Below are positions 1 to 10,616 of a DNA stretch of 64,000 nt, in pieces. Within the stretch, counting starts at the first letter, position 1, and each line of letters begins with the position of its first letter. The notes under the pieces are model-generated. The model did not search any database, was not told the DNA's origin, and worked only from the letters and a program-made list of their open reading frames with translations. Made by a program: the position numbers and the translations under genes. The stretch comes from Daphnia pulex (lineage: Eukaryota > Arthropoda > Branchiopoda > Diplostraca > Daphniidae): the NCBI RefSeq assembly GCF_021134715.1, contig NC_060027.1, forward strand, positions 3,782,001 through 3,846,000. The letters are read 5' to 3'.

Positions 1-194
1 AAAATTGCATGTTTATGACGTAATGAATGCGACACTTGCGACAGTATTAACGTCAGCAATCGACCCCCGTTGATGGGTGACTTCTAAAGGGACTCTATGC
101 CGTATAATAAATTTAAAAATAAATACAATTACCTTTTAAAAGCACCATGTTATTTGAAATCTTGATGGGGTGCGACAATTTGGGAGTTTCCACT

Positions 195-478
195 GTCTTG
201 CGAATACGCAATAGGGGAAAACATGTGGCGACCTCCCTGCCCGTTTTGCAAATGCTGCCGGCTTTGGTCACCATTTCTTCTCAGCTGGCCATGCACAGAG
301 GGTTCGAATTTACAAAGCGAATATTCCCTCAAGATTAGAAGTGAAATTTCCGGAAAAACGAGACATTCTTCTTCATCTTGAATGGTTCAAAAGGTAGATC
401 AAAGCCGGCAAATTATTCTTGGGCCATGATGGAAATCTTGAACCACATCGGGCATCAATTGTGTTTCATCACCTGTGA
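195..478 (+). pseudogene. Unnamed coding-like fragment with stop codons
   Basis: One forward frame reads as protein-like sequence for about 90 codons. It contains segments such as GFGHHFFSAGHAQRVRIY, then SRLEVKFPEKRDILLHLEWF, and after one in-frame TAG a further stretch including LFLGHDGNLEPHRASIVFHH. There is no start codon in a good context, no clear splice donor and an internal stop, so it looks like a broken gene remnant or an exon I cannot connect. I do not recognise the family. The opposite strand is also open for 60 codons, so the strand is not secure. Confidence 0.25.
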
Positions 479-789
479 GTTTAAAGATCTATAGGAAGAA
501 TAAAATGCTCATTAAGATGGATTAATGAAAGAATTACCTGATGCTTTAGTCCCTTGATATAATAGAGGCAGAGAGAATGGAGGTTAAAACGGGCTTGGTA
601 GTGGAGAACCTGTGCGGTAAGTAACTTTTTCCGACATCTGGTTCTTATTGAGATCAAGTAGATTGTGCTGGTTGACATACGTCTGGTGCCGGCCTTCCAT
701 GCCCAACTTGAAATGAAAAGAGGAGATTTTGATTTGGTGGGGGTACCACTGCTTTCTATATGACTCCACCAGAACCATTATTAGTCAGT

Positions 790-1705
790 CAACAAGACCG
801 CAATAATGCCTGTCTTATTAGAGCCAATGGGATAAGTTCCGTTAGCTGTTGGTATACAGGTAGTTGGAGGTTCTTCTGGCTCTACCTGGGGTTCAGATTC
901 TTCTTCTTCGTTTTGAACGTTGACGACCGTTTGAAAGGAATCGCTGGCAAACTCTAGATAGGATTTATAATTATTGTACTTTAATTTTAACGAATTATTG
1001 GCGTCTTTTATGACAATTACTAGGTGGTTTAATTGTATAGACCTTCATCAACTGAATTGTGGGGTCCACCTGCCTCAACATTTCTTAGCTCAGATTGGAT
1101 TATGCTATTAACAAAAAGGTGTTTTCAAATTTGTCATGACCAAAAACTTTAAATAATGTTGTTATTATATAAAATTAGCCTACACACTATTAAGAATTGT
1201 CAAAGTCTTACTTAATAATCTTGTTTTGCTTGTGTTGTATCACTTGTAGAAATATTCTGTGATGTAAAACTGAGATCCAAGTTGATTCCCATGTTAGACT
1301 GGAAATTGGCATTCTTGCTTTTCAGGCAAATTGGAAAAACATTGTGTCTAGTTGTTCATGTAGGTAGGAGTGGCTGGCTGACACTGAACACTTGAGTTCA
1401 CTTCATCAGGTACTTGTTCTCCCTCGCTGGATTCTTCATAAGCAGAGATGACTTCAACGTCACAATGACTTTAGTGGTCACAATGTACTTGGATGGTTTT
1501 GACTGGTTACTGCAGCATTTGAATTAGTGGTGGTAACTTATGCCAGAAGAAGACACAAAACAAATCTTCTTGTAGCACTCACTCGTTTTTCAGCATTAAG
1601 AGATTGCACATCCAAAGAAAATGAAACAAACCACACCTTATGTCTTGCAATGATGTGATCCAGGAATTCTGGGACCTTCACTTGTTTGCTTTGTTTGAAC
1701 AACAT
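790..1705 (-). pseudogene. Broken multi-exon gene remnant, family not recognised
   Basis: The reverse strand holds several protein-like blocks in changing frames. At 1637-1705 a 23-codon block (VKVPEFLDHIIARHK) is flanked by a good polypyrimidine acceptor (ccccctag) and a GTGTGG donor. At about 1360-1470 lies an acidic block (DVEVISAYEESSEGEQVPDE) ending in TAG. At about 1210-1320 lies a Ser/Asn-rich block (MGINLDLSFTSQNISTSD). At about 790-1030 lies a Glu/Pro-rich block (NVQNEEEESEPQVEPEEPP) ending in TAA. I could not join these with consistent splice phases, and each ends in a stop, so I call it a decayed gene. An alternative is a live gene with exons I mis-split. The composition suggests a regulatory or linker-rich protein, but no domain is identified. 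Confidence 0.35.
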
Positions 1706-2005
1706 CTAGGGGGAAGGGGCAGCTGTTGGTAACACTACAACGATTGTCGATTGGGCAATCGAGAAACAAAACAAAAGTGAGAGTACGGTTATTATATTGC
1801 CAAATGCTCACTGTGATAAATAATTGAATGACTAAAACGTTTAGCAACACTATGCTGAGTAGGCAGCTTCACAGTTAACAGTCTGTGACGAAGCAGCAGA
1901 GTACGAACGCGAAGGAAAGCCGAGAAGCGAGAACGCCGGACGCGAACAACGTGAGTTTTGATTTTTAACTTTTTACTTTTGTGCTGCAGACGAACTTCCG
2001 TGAGA

Positions 2006-2116
2006 ATGGAAAGCGGTGTTGCCAATTCGACTATTGAAATGAATTATGAACGTTATCTACTGCCACGTATCCACTGCCATCTAGCGAACGAAATTCACGG
2101 TGGAAATAGGAAATAA
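2006..2116 (+). CDS. Possible small ORF behind a short 5' intron
   Basis: A 36-codon ORF begins MESGVANSTIEMNYERY and ends with TAA. Just upstream, 1951-1989 looks like an intron, with a GTGAGT donor, a T-rich interior and an acceptor ending gctgcag, preceded by a G/A/C-rich stretch that could be a 5' untranslated exon. The apparent intron is only 39 nt, short for an arthropod. The ORF could equally be the first coding exon of a gene whose other exons I do not see. No homology is recognised. Confidence 0.2.
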   Translation: MESGVANSTIEMNYERYLLPRIHCHLANEIHGGNRK

Positions 2117-3413
2117 AAAAACGGTCAGTAAAGAGAATGAATTCCAATGTTTTTTGGCCAAGAATAATCCTATCATCCGTTTCGGTGTGAAAATGAATGA
2201 CGCATTAAATATTTTCATGGACAGAAATAGTTCGCAATCCTTTGCACTCCCAACCTAATTCCCGGATCACGGGAATCTTTTTCTGTCCGTTTGCAGTGCT
2301 GTATATGTCCTTACAGTTTACTAAAACAATTCATGGAATGCCCTTTGAAATCCGTTGGTTTGATTTAAATTTAACTAAGTTGAATACAGTAAAGAATCTA
2401 ATTCACTTGAAGAGCCCTAGATATAACAGCCATATCCCATATGTAACAGGCTATTCGTGTATTTCCATGTTCTGTGTATTTCCGTTCGAATTTCTAATTG
2501 ACATGTAGTCGATGAGAAATTACATTTGGCAAATTGAACTGTCCACACTTGCTTAACAATATGCGTTTAATGAGACTCAACATAAACATAAAACGCAGAC
2601 AATACAAGTGCAATCTACGGTGCGACTGAACGATTTTACTAATAATTAAGTATCGATTCATAAGGTTGTAAGTTTCGTATACACAAGTCTAGACTGAACT
2701 CTTTGTTACTGATACAATACCGTGCGCGAATTATTTGATCTGTGCATTAGGTAAGTCATTTAATCAATCAACATTGGACCTGGGATTCAAAATTTGGCTT
2801 TTTTTTGTGGCAAGGATAACTTGATCAGTTTAACTTAAACTACGATATGGATGAAATGGGGCACATTGAGACAGGCAATATCGGACCGCATCAATCCTTT
2901 TCTGAATGGAATGAGTCGAATCGTCGAAAAGAAATGGAATTCCGAATTCGGGCATTTTTATATGGCCTTTGATTTCGACCCGTGGCCAGAACTTATATAA
3001 TATCATTTAGTAATATTGTGATGACAGCAAATAACAAGGCAGTAACTGGGTGAGAGTTTCTGTGCTTTGCGGTCTAGTATACGTCTTTGCCATCATGCAG
3101 TCTTCCAATATCTAATTGATATCATATGTTTACGATGAAATTACGAAAATTGGTTTTAAAATAGGAAATGGGGATTTTTAAATACCAAGCCTCTTTGGAA
3201 ATGGCGTTGAATTAATACGAAATAATACAAGTGCATTTAATAAATATTAAATTCTATGGGAGTTGAATTTCTCTGAAATATACCGTTCACTGTAAACTAC
3301 AAGATGCGGAATTGCTTAGTGAAAGCTTGTTAGGATCCCAGGCTTGTAGACGACGTTTCATCCCTTCCAAGTAAACAGGCCGATTAAACGTTCCGGCTGA
3401 TAGAGGAATCCTA
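2117..3413. other. AT-rich intergenic DNA
   Basis: I see no supported gene here. An 88-codon forward ORF at 2242-2508 has no homology or splice context. On the reverse strand an ATTAAA hexamer at 3236-3241, about 175 nt past the INPP5E stop codon, is a possible poly(A) signal for that gene. Confidence 0.5.
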
Positions 3414-5695
3414 TTAATTATAAAGGGAAATTAAATTTAACGAGCTTGTATAGTTTTCCAGTTTTTTTTTAAGGGTTGTATACGTTTCTCTTCCAGGTTT
3501 GATAGGCACTTGAAAGGCAGCCCAAACGGGGAAGTGATCGGAGCATTTCAATTGCTTTGCCACATCGTAATGATCGCAGCGCACACTGATGCCTTTGCGC
3601 TCTTTCCATAGGATTCGATCGGTACTAAATAATGAAGTAAAATGGTATACGTTAAAATCATTTCAATCAAATCAAAAATCAAAATTACTAAGATGGAACT
3701 CGTTGCTTGGCTTCGTCGAAATTTTCGGTTCCAGGAATGTATTTGTAAGTTGGAGCGAAAGTGATTTCGGCTTCGCTGAAAGTCCTTAGTATCCGATCTG
3801 AATGAAAACAAAACATTTTCTTTGCGCACATAAAATGATGAATCATTGTTCCCCTACTGTTGGCAAGACTGAGCTTCAGTTGATCGGCCTCTAAGAGTTT
3901 TGTCAGTTCCGGCCGAAAGTCGACCGCTGAAGTTTCTCCCCAAGTTTTCGAGACGAAGTCGAGGACGTCTTCCCGAGATTTATTGATGCGGAAGTTCAAA
4001 TCTCCGCAGAGAAATACGTAATCATAATTGCTGGTCACGTCTGATGTGGAAAAAAAAAAGAAATAAAGAAACAGCATCCAGCGTTATTGTTATATAACGG
4101 GAAGCAAATTTATGGATCAATAAAAACCCGTGAGGTTCTCTCTTGCCTCGTTGCTTCTTCCGGATTGGTAACTCTTTTGGCAAATCCAAGGAAAATAATA
4201 TCTTTTTGAGATCACGCTCACGTTCGGCAAACTTCTCGGCGTGAGCCGGTAAGTGGCAATTCACAAAGAGCAGCGATGTGCCAAAGATACTAAAACCAAC
4301 AGCCACGCCTCCTTTCGTCCGGAATGCGCTGCCCGCTCGCGTGCTGTGCGAATCCGATTCCGGAACTTGGGTGTTTCATCATTTTTAAAAAAGAAGAGTT
4401 AAACGTTATATTAGTTTAGACAAGAAAAATCAATATGAATTCTGGCATTACGTAACGTCGTCCTAACCTGAGCAAACCCAAATGAGATCTCTGCGCAGGA
4501 ACACGGCCAGATGGATGGTGCCCAGCTCGACGGAATGGAAGAGAACGTGACCCGGTCCGAGTGTCTCCTGAAGTCCGACTTCCCATTCGTCTCTTTCGCC
4601 ATTAGTTTCTTGCGTACCGATGACAACGACGTCGGGCAGACTTTGAAGTGGAGTTGGAAGCAAAAGGTCCTCCAACGTGGACGGCGGTGTCTAGACATGG
4701 TCCAGGAAAAAATGGGAGCCTTCTTTTATTAACTATTCATAGAGCTCTGATGAGCTATACGGGCCATATGGTGCAGTCAATCAATATATAGAAAAATCAA
4801 TGAAAAAAGCTCCGTCAGCATACGCGGTGAATTAATTCATCGACAAACATTTTGAGGAGATTCAAGTGGAATGCGCTTTGTTCCCACTTGACTGCTCAAT
4901 GTAATGAATAATGTTGACCTATGCGCATATTCGTCCGTGTTTTACGACGACTGCGCTTGATGGCATTATGCAAAAACAAAAACAGTTTTTTTAAAAACTC
5001 AATCGCGCCAAATCATATTCAAGAGCACGTCCCCCACAAAATGTCAAATTTTGACGTTCAAACAGCTATACGTTGAAATGGCAATCGTGCGCTGTGGCCG
5101 CCAGACGCACAAAAGACTTTTAAGTTAATATATTGCCCGTTAAAAAAATATTGACAAACCTTTCCGTTCATGTTCCATGTTCCGATGAAGACTTTGAGCT
5201 TGCCATCCGGCAAAGTTCGCTTCAGTTCTGAGTTGCCCAGAAGCGACTGGAAAGGTCCCACGCTCCCGTGCAAGTAGCTCCTTAAAAATCCCGACCAATA
5301 AATCACAGTCAAGGATCAATGAAACAAAACATCAACTGACGATATAAACCTATCGTTTGGTGTAGTACAAACCTCTGTCTCGCTAGTTGGACGGAAAGGG
5401 CTTCGTGATTTTCCTCTTTACACGAATTGCAAACTGAATTAGATGTGGTTTCGGTCGCGTTACTGTTATCCGGTTTGAATTCGTCGTCGTCGAGACTCTC
5501 CCTACTGCCTGACAGCTGTAAAGCGTCGACCACAGAAGAGAGAGCCTCCTGCAAACAGCTGACTGAACCGCGGTTCGAACAGCTGAAACTGCTACGACGG
5601 CTACCCGTCCGACTACTTTCACCAGTCACATGGTGGTAACTATCGATAGAACGGACTCGTTCAATTGCGTCATTGTGACATTGTTGTTGCGCCAT
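3414..5695 (-). CDS. INPP5E: Inositol polyphosphate 5-phosphatase, INPP5E-like
   Basis: Seven coding exons read in this order: 5695-5373, 5280-5160, 4690-4468, 4365-4147, 4040-3858, 3797-3689 and 3624-3414. All splice phases agree and the joined CDS is 1,389 nt, giving 462 residues. The catalytic signatures of the Mg2+-dependent 5-phosphatase family appear in order: GTWNMNG (residues about 141-147), VVIGTQE (about 170), GDLNFR (about 308), KQRVPSYTDRIL (387-398) and [12 protein letters not shown] (419-429). By family knowledge it removes the 5-phosphate of PI(3,4,5)P3 and PI(4,5)P2 at membranes, notably cilia. Residues 1-107 are Ser/Asn-rich with no domain. The chosen ATG (5695) opens MAQQQ; an in-frame upstream Met near 5744 exists. 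The protein is shorter than human INPP5E (644) at the N-terminus, and it ends SLNLISLYN without the C-terminal CaaX box of vertebrate INPP5E. The intron after 4147 appears to use a GC donor. Confidence 0.9.
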
Positions 5696-6713
5696 TTCTG
5701 CCCAATGCCCTTTTAATTTAAAATAAGAACGGAAAAAAACAATCACTCAATCAAAACTAATCGAAAACGCTTGTCACGATATCCTGACGTCAATCGATTG
5801 TTAGTGCCAGGAAAAGAGATAACCCGCGGGTTTGTCAAAGTCGGTCGTGAATCCAGGCACATCCGTCCATCCCGAAAACACGAAGACGAGAGGAGAGACG
5901 AATACAAAAGGGAACGCGAAAACAAGTCATGTGCAGTAGTACTACAGTAGATCCCCACCACACACGATATGACTGCCAACGCTGCCAGCTGGAACACTGA
6001 CTGATGGCCTTCTATAAAACTCTACACCAGCGGCGCTAGCTGCGCCGCCGCGCTCCACTTTCTTTCCCAACAGTCGTCGGCCATGCAATGCAACTACTAC
6101 ACAGTCAAATGTGCGTAGCCATGGTTGCGGCCGCGTCGTCGTCAACAACACACAAGCGCCTATATTAAGATGAGGGAGAGAGATGCAGGGCCCGCTATTC
6201 ATTTATTTACGTAATACGACTAGTGGATGAGAACGTGACCTGTGTAATTCATTCTATTAAACGGGATGGAGTTATACGTTTTTATAAAAACATTTAATTC
6301 CATCAAGCCGTACAGATATTTCTAAATTCCTGGAAAATGAGGAAATTTTTAATTTGGACTCTGACACGATCAGAGGAATTCCTAATCAAAGAAATCGATT
6401 TTTCAATGTCCGGGTAAATGTACGCAATCCGGAATAAATAGGTCTGCACTCTGCACTGTATTTTATTCCGAGGAAGTGTAGTATTACGATATAGTCATCC
6501 GTCCCACCAGCAAATTGAATTTGGATAGTCACGTGACCTTTATTTCTATTTTGTCGCTAACCATTATCTTTGCATGTCCTTTTCTAAATTGGATTACTGG
6601 CGGAATTTCTCTCCGTGTACATACACATACGTAAGCCTTGAAATAAGATGGACAATGGGTGTCTCATTCGGCAGTCGTATGGCATCGTGTAAAAAGCCGA
6701 GACAAACTGGACG
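5696..6713. other. INPP5E upstream / divergent intergenic region
   Basis: About 1 kb separates the INPP5E start from the first TATA box assigned to the G-gamma gene. It includes a GC-rich part (about 5980-6200) able to hold INPP5E promoter and 5' UTR, followed by AT-rich sequence. Reverse-strand open frames at 5743-6202 have no recognisable coding content. Confidence 0.4.
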
Positions 6714-6745
6714 TATATAAAGATCGGCTCCGTTTCCGGCCAGTT
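6714..6745 (+). promoter_or_regulatory. Distal TATA plus initiator upstream of G-gamma
   Basis: TATATAAA at 6714-6721 is followed 28 nt later by the arthropod initiator-like CCAGTT (A at 6742). Spacing is canonical. It would start a transcript about 300 nt upstream of the G-gamma ATG. This is inferred from motif and spacing only. Confidence 0.45.
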
Positions 6746-6977
6746 CTCGCACTTCGCCATTCGATGCTCTAGCGCTCACTCACGGCAGCAGCTGCTCTTC
6801 TCTCCCGCCCAGCAGGATTTTTTCGTTGTGTGTTTCATCACATAGACTCGGCTTTCGGCTCTCACCCGATTGGTTGAAACGGAGGTCACGTGCTTCTGAC
6901 TTTGCCAGGGCGTGTCCTCTCTCTCTCCCCCTTCTCTCTCGTTTCCTGCTGTTCGGTCGATCGATTTTTTGCTCTGG

Positions 6978-6984
6978 TATAAAG
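6978..6984 (+). promoter_or_regulatory. Proximal TATA box of G-gamma
   Basis: TATAAAG lies 62 nt upstream of the ATG in a C/T-rich context. A start about 30 nt downstream would give a leader of about 30 nt. Together with the distal TATA at 6714 it suggests two alternative promoters. Confidence 0.45.
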
Positions 6985-7039
6985 CGGGCGCTCCGGCTCC
7001 CATTTCGCTTCAAACCTGGATCTCTCCATTCTAGCACAG

Positions 7040-7902
7040 ATGGATAAGGATATGCTCAAGAAGCAGATTGAGAACATGAAGTTCCAGGCCACCATGGAAC
7101 GATGGCCACTCTCCAAAAGCATCGCCGCGTAAGTCACTTTTTTTGTTTAAACAACTCAAATTTTCCCGTTGTTTCTCTTTTCTATTTTCGGTCGTAGCAA
7201 TTACCACATTCCCCCACCACCACTGAAAAATCGATGTGGGACCTTGACAGAGACAAAGGCCCAACAACATCCCCTTTTTAAACGTGAAACCTTCGTGTGT
7301 GTGTGTGTAACCAGCAACAACCAAAAGTGTTCACTGCTCTCTGTGTGTTAACTACGTTTCCCAGTCGGTTAAAGATTCGATTTAAACTGAATTCCAAAGT
7401 GTTTAGTTGCCTTAGTATCCAAAGTATTGATCGTGTAGTCTGTGTGTGTAAAACTCCCGATCGATCAGGAGAAGAACTTGAGGAGGGAGGGGGGGGGGGA
7501 AGCGTTATCGTCTGTCCAAACCCTCCGGTTAGTGCGCATGCGCCAGTACACGGGGACGACACGCAATAAGCCACGCCGCTCAAAGCCAGACGACTTATAA
7601 ATATACACACACACAGCGCTTGCTATATACTCCCGCATATGTGTGTGTGTGTAATCCTATTCCGACATAATCAATATTGACCATACGGATTTCTTTTTTT
7701 TATCGCATTCCACTTAACCAAAGTGTAATCTGTTTACGACTTGGCTTAACATTTCGTTATTAATTTTTCTCTCTTTTTGTTGTTTTAATTCTACAGGATG
7801 CGGGAGTACATCGAAGAGCATGAAAAGACAGACCCATTGATCCACGCCCCGGATAAGAAGAGCAATCCATGGGCAGAGAAGGGCAAATGTATCATCATGT
7901 AA
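7040..7902 (+). CDS. Ggamma30A: G-protein gamma subunit (G-gamma30A type)
   Basis: Two coding exons, 7040-7128 and 7797-7902, join in phase (GC|G) to a 64-residue protein. It starts [16 protein letters not shown] and contains [19 protein letters not shown] and the [12 protein letters not shown] tail. The N-terminal half is the coiled-coil segment that pairs with G-beta. [13 protein letters not shown] matches the NPF/NPW signature of G-gamma C-termini. The CaaX box CIIM ends in Met, which in the family predicts farnesylation and membrane anchoring. The match is to the insect G-gamma30A class, known from phototransduction and other heterotrimeric G-protein signalling, rather than to G-gamma1. 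The length is normal for the family. The 668-nt intron (GTAAGT donor, ttctacag acceptor) carries TG-dinucleotide runs and a G run at about 7487. The ATG follows ctagcacag, which resembles an acceptor, so a non-coding upstream exon is possible. Confidence 0.95.
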
Positions 7903-8755
7903 CACGGCAACGGGACTCAATTTTATTAGAATCTGTTGAACATCTTTTTTTTTCGTCTTCAATTCTTTGCGGATTCAATCCAATCAAGTCATCACCTTAT
8001 TCCTCCTCCCCCCCAAAAATATACAGATGACGAGGGGAGAAATTCTTCATCACACCAATCACATCAATTAAAAAGAAAAAATTATGTCCAACGCATCTCC
8101 CCTCCTCACCCTCCAATTATATTTACCTTCTGGCGACTCATCGCATTATTATTGAATGCTAATAGCCTGAAAGAAAGAAAAAGAAAACGTCAGCAGTTGA
8201 AGAAATATTATGAAATAACTGCCGATGTTTTTGCTTATTGTTTTCGTCTCGTTTCCTGTGTTTGATTTTTGAATTTTCACTGAAATAGAAGTGCTGTCAT
8301 TGATGTGCGTCCTTGTATGAATTTTCGGTGAAAAAAAAAACATATAACAATGCCGATGTTACGATACGAATCTCAACAACAACAAAATGACTAGCCTTTA
8401 CTATTCTGACATTTGGTTCCTTTTTTTTCTTTTAAAAATAAACAAAAAGTATGAAAACCACGCTGCGTGTTGGTTATTATTTACAAGTTATTCTTGGCAA
8501 ATTTTATCTTTTTACATAAGAAATAAAACCCCCGTTACCACATTTATATTTGAACAAAGATAAGAAAAAAGGGGAAATTCCATAATTCGAAATTTCTCTT
8601 TGTCGGTCAATTCTTTAGGACAATCTGGCAACCTCTAGCTTTGTTATCAATTTTCGTCTGCTACTACGAAGTTGAAGTCTTGAAGTTGCTTGAGTTGAAC
8701 ATGTGTTCGCATTGTTAATCTTTGAATTTACATTCGTCATTTTATTTCATTAACC
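7903..8755 (+). terminator. G-gamma 3' UTR with poly(A) signal, then intergenic
   Basis: AATAAA at 8437-8442 lies 535 nt after the G-gamma stop codon and is followed by a GT-rich element (gctgcgtgttgg, about 8462-8474). This is the layout of a cleavage and polyadenylation site. The remaining 300 nt up to the DCAF13 start are AT-rich with no TATA box I can support. Confidence 0.5.
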
Positions 8756-10616
8756 ATGGACATATTCAGCGACGACTCGAAAATGAAGGTGAAAGTTTTG
8801 GTGCGAAATCCTGACGACTACTTGCGTGAAACAAAACGAGACATCCATAAGTGTAATAGCTTTTGAATAACACTAGACAATCCATACAAATCTAATCACT
8901 ATTTTCATTACAGTATCCAGGAATTATGATCCAGCATTACATCCATTGGAAGCTCCTAGAGAATATACTCGTGCACTGAATGCAGTCAAATTGGAGAGAG
9001 TTTTTGCCTTGCCTTTTATTGGCTGCCTCGATGGTCATCGTGATGGATTGTCTTGCCTAGGCAAAACTCCAGATCACTTATCATGGTTGTACAGTGGAGC
9101 CTGTGATGGAGAGGTAAATTAATGACAGTTTAAAAAGTATTTTTTACTAATTTTGAGCTGTTTCTTTGTGTGCAGCTGAAACTGTGGGACGTTGCCAAAC
9201 GGAGAGTATTGTGCACAGTCCAAGCTCACGATGGATTTGTGAGAGCCATTGCATACAGCCAAGAATCTTCATCTTTATACACAGTTGGAGACGACAAACT
9301 TATCAAGCAGTGGAAATCTGAAGCAGAAGATGGCAGTGATTTAAAGGCCCCAGTAAACACAATTTTGACTGGTGGCATGCTGACAGGCATCAGTCCTCAT
9401 CGGTCAAAACCAATTCTGGCCACATGTGGTGAAGCTTGTAATTTGTGGGAGCATACTCGTGCCCAACCTATCAAGACTTTCCAGTGGGGTGTTGACAGCT
9501 TACAGAGCATCAAATTCAATCAAGTTGAAGAAAATATTTTAGGTGAAAATTCGATCAAATCATCTTTATCTCTTTTGAAATTGAAATTTTGATTTTGGTT
9601 TCTCAAATAGCTGCCTGCGGCAGTGATCGCAGTATCATCTTATATGACATGAGGGAGTCGGTTCCTCTGAGGAAAGTCGTTCTGAAGATGCGCAGCAATT
9701 CTATTTGTTGGAATCCCATGGAAGCCTTCATCTTCACGGTTGCCAACGAAGATTACAAGTAAATCCCATTCCATTTCCGTGAGAAACGACCTTACCATTT
9801 CTGACGTTTCTTTATCGATTCTCCTCTGCAGTTTGTACACATTTGACATGCGGAATCTCAATTCACCGCTCAACGTCCACAGTGATCACGTCTCAGCCGT
9901 CATCGATGTCGACTATTCCCCGACTGGTAAAGAGTTTGTCAGCGCCAGTTACGACAAGACGGTCCGCATCTACGATGCCCGTCAGGTACGTTGCAGACAC
10001 TTTGGAGGATTCGTGTTTTGAACGAAAATATATTTATGGGGAACTGTTTATCGCATTTTCGCCAGGCTCATTCGAGAGATATTTACCACACAAAGCGCAT
10101 GCAGCGACTAACCTGCGCTGCCTGGTCTCTAGACGACCGTTTCATCTTCTCCGGCTCGGATGAAATGAACATCCGCATCTGGAAAGCTCGTGCCGCTGAG
10201 AAACTTGGAGTGGTGAGTATCACACACTTTATGGTGGTTTCAACGCGGATGTTTATTTAATATGGAATTATTCTCCCTTGCTTCATTTCAGGTCAAACCT
10301 CGAGAGAAGACAGCCCTGCGAGTCAACGCCAAATTGATTGAAAAATTCGAACACCATCCACACATCAAGAAGATTCAGCGCCACCGACATGTGCCCAAAC
10401 ACGTTTACAACGCCCGGAACGAATTACGAAGTGGCCGGATTGCAGCCAGACGAAAGTATATGCGAATTTACTTTTTCATTTGTTTTTCAATTCAAATTTT
10501 TAAATGAAAACCTTTTTTCTATTTATTTTAGGGAATTCAACGTCCGTACTCACACGAAACGGCAAAAACCCATCATATCCGAAAAGGTCAAAGCGATCGT
10601 TTCGGAGCAGCAATGA
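8756..10616 (+). CDS. DCAF13: DCAF13 / Sof1 WD40 ribosome-biogenesis protein
   Basis: Eight exons: 8756-8852, 8914-9113, 9176-9542, 9611-9758, 9832-9985, 10066-10212, 10292-10455 and 10532-10616. All phases agree (1,362 nt, 453 residues). The first ATG (ccATGG, 8756) adds nine residues before the conserved start MKVKVLVRNPDDYLRETKRD at 8783, which would give 444 residues, close to human DCAF13 (445). WD-repeat blocks follow: SGACDGELKLWDV, TVGDDKLIKQWK, GSDRSIILYDMR, NPMEAFIFTVANEDYNLYTF, SASYDKTVRIYDAR and GSDEMNIRIWKA. The C-terminal Sof1-like domain reads HHPHIKKIQRHRHVPKHVY. By family knowledge it is a nucleolar U3 snoRNP/SSU-processome factor for 18S rRNA maturation, and a DDB1-CUL4 substrate receptor in vertebrates. 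Introns are 60-82 nt, typical of a compact housekeeping gene. The first donor is AGT|GTAATA, chosen because it alone keeps the frame. Confidence 0.97.
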
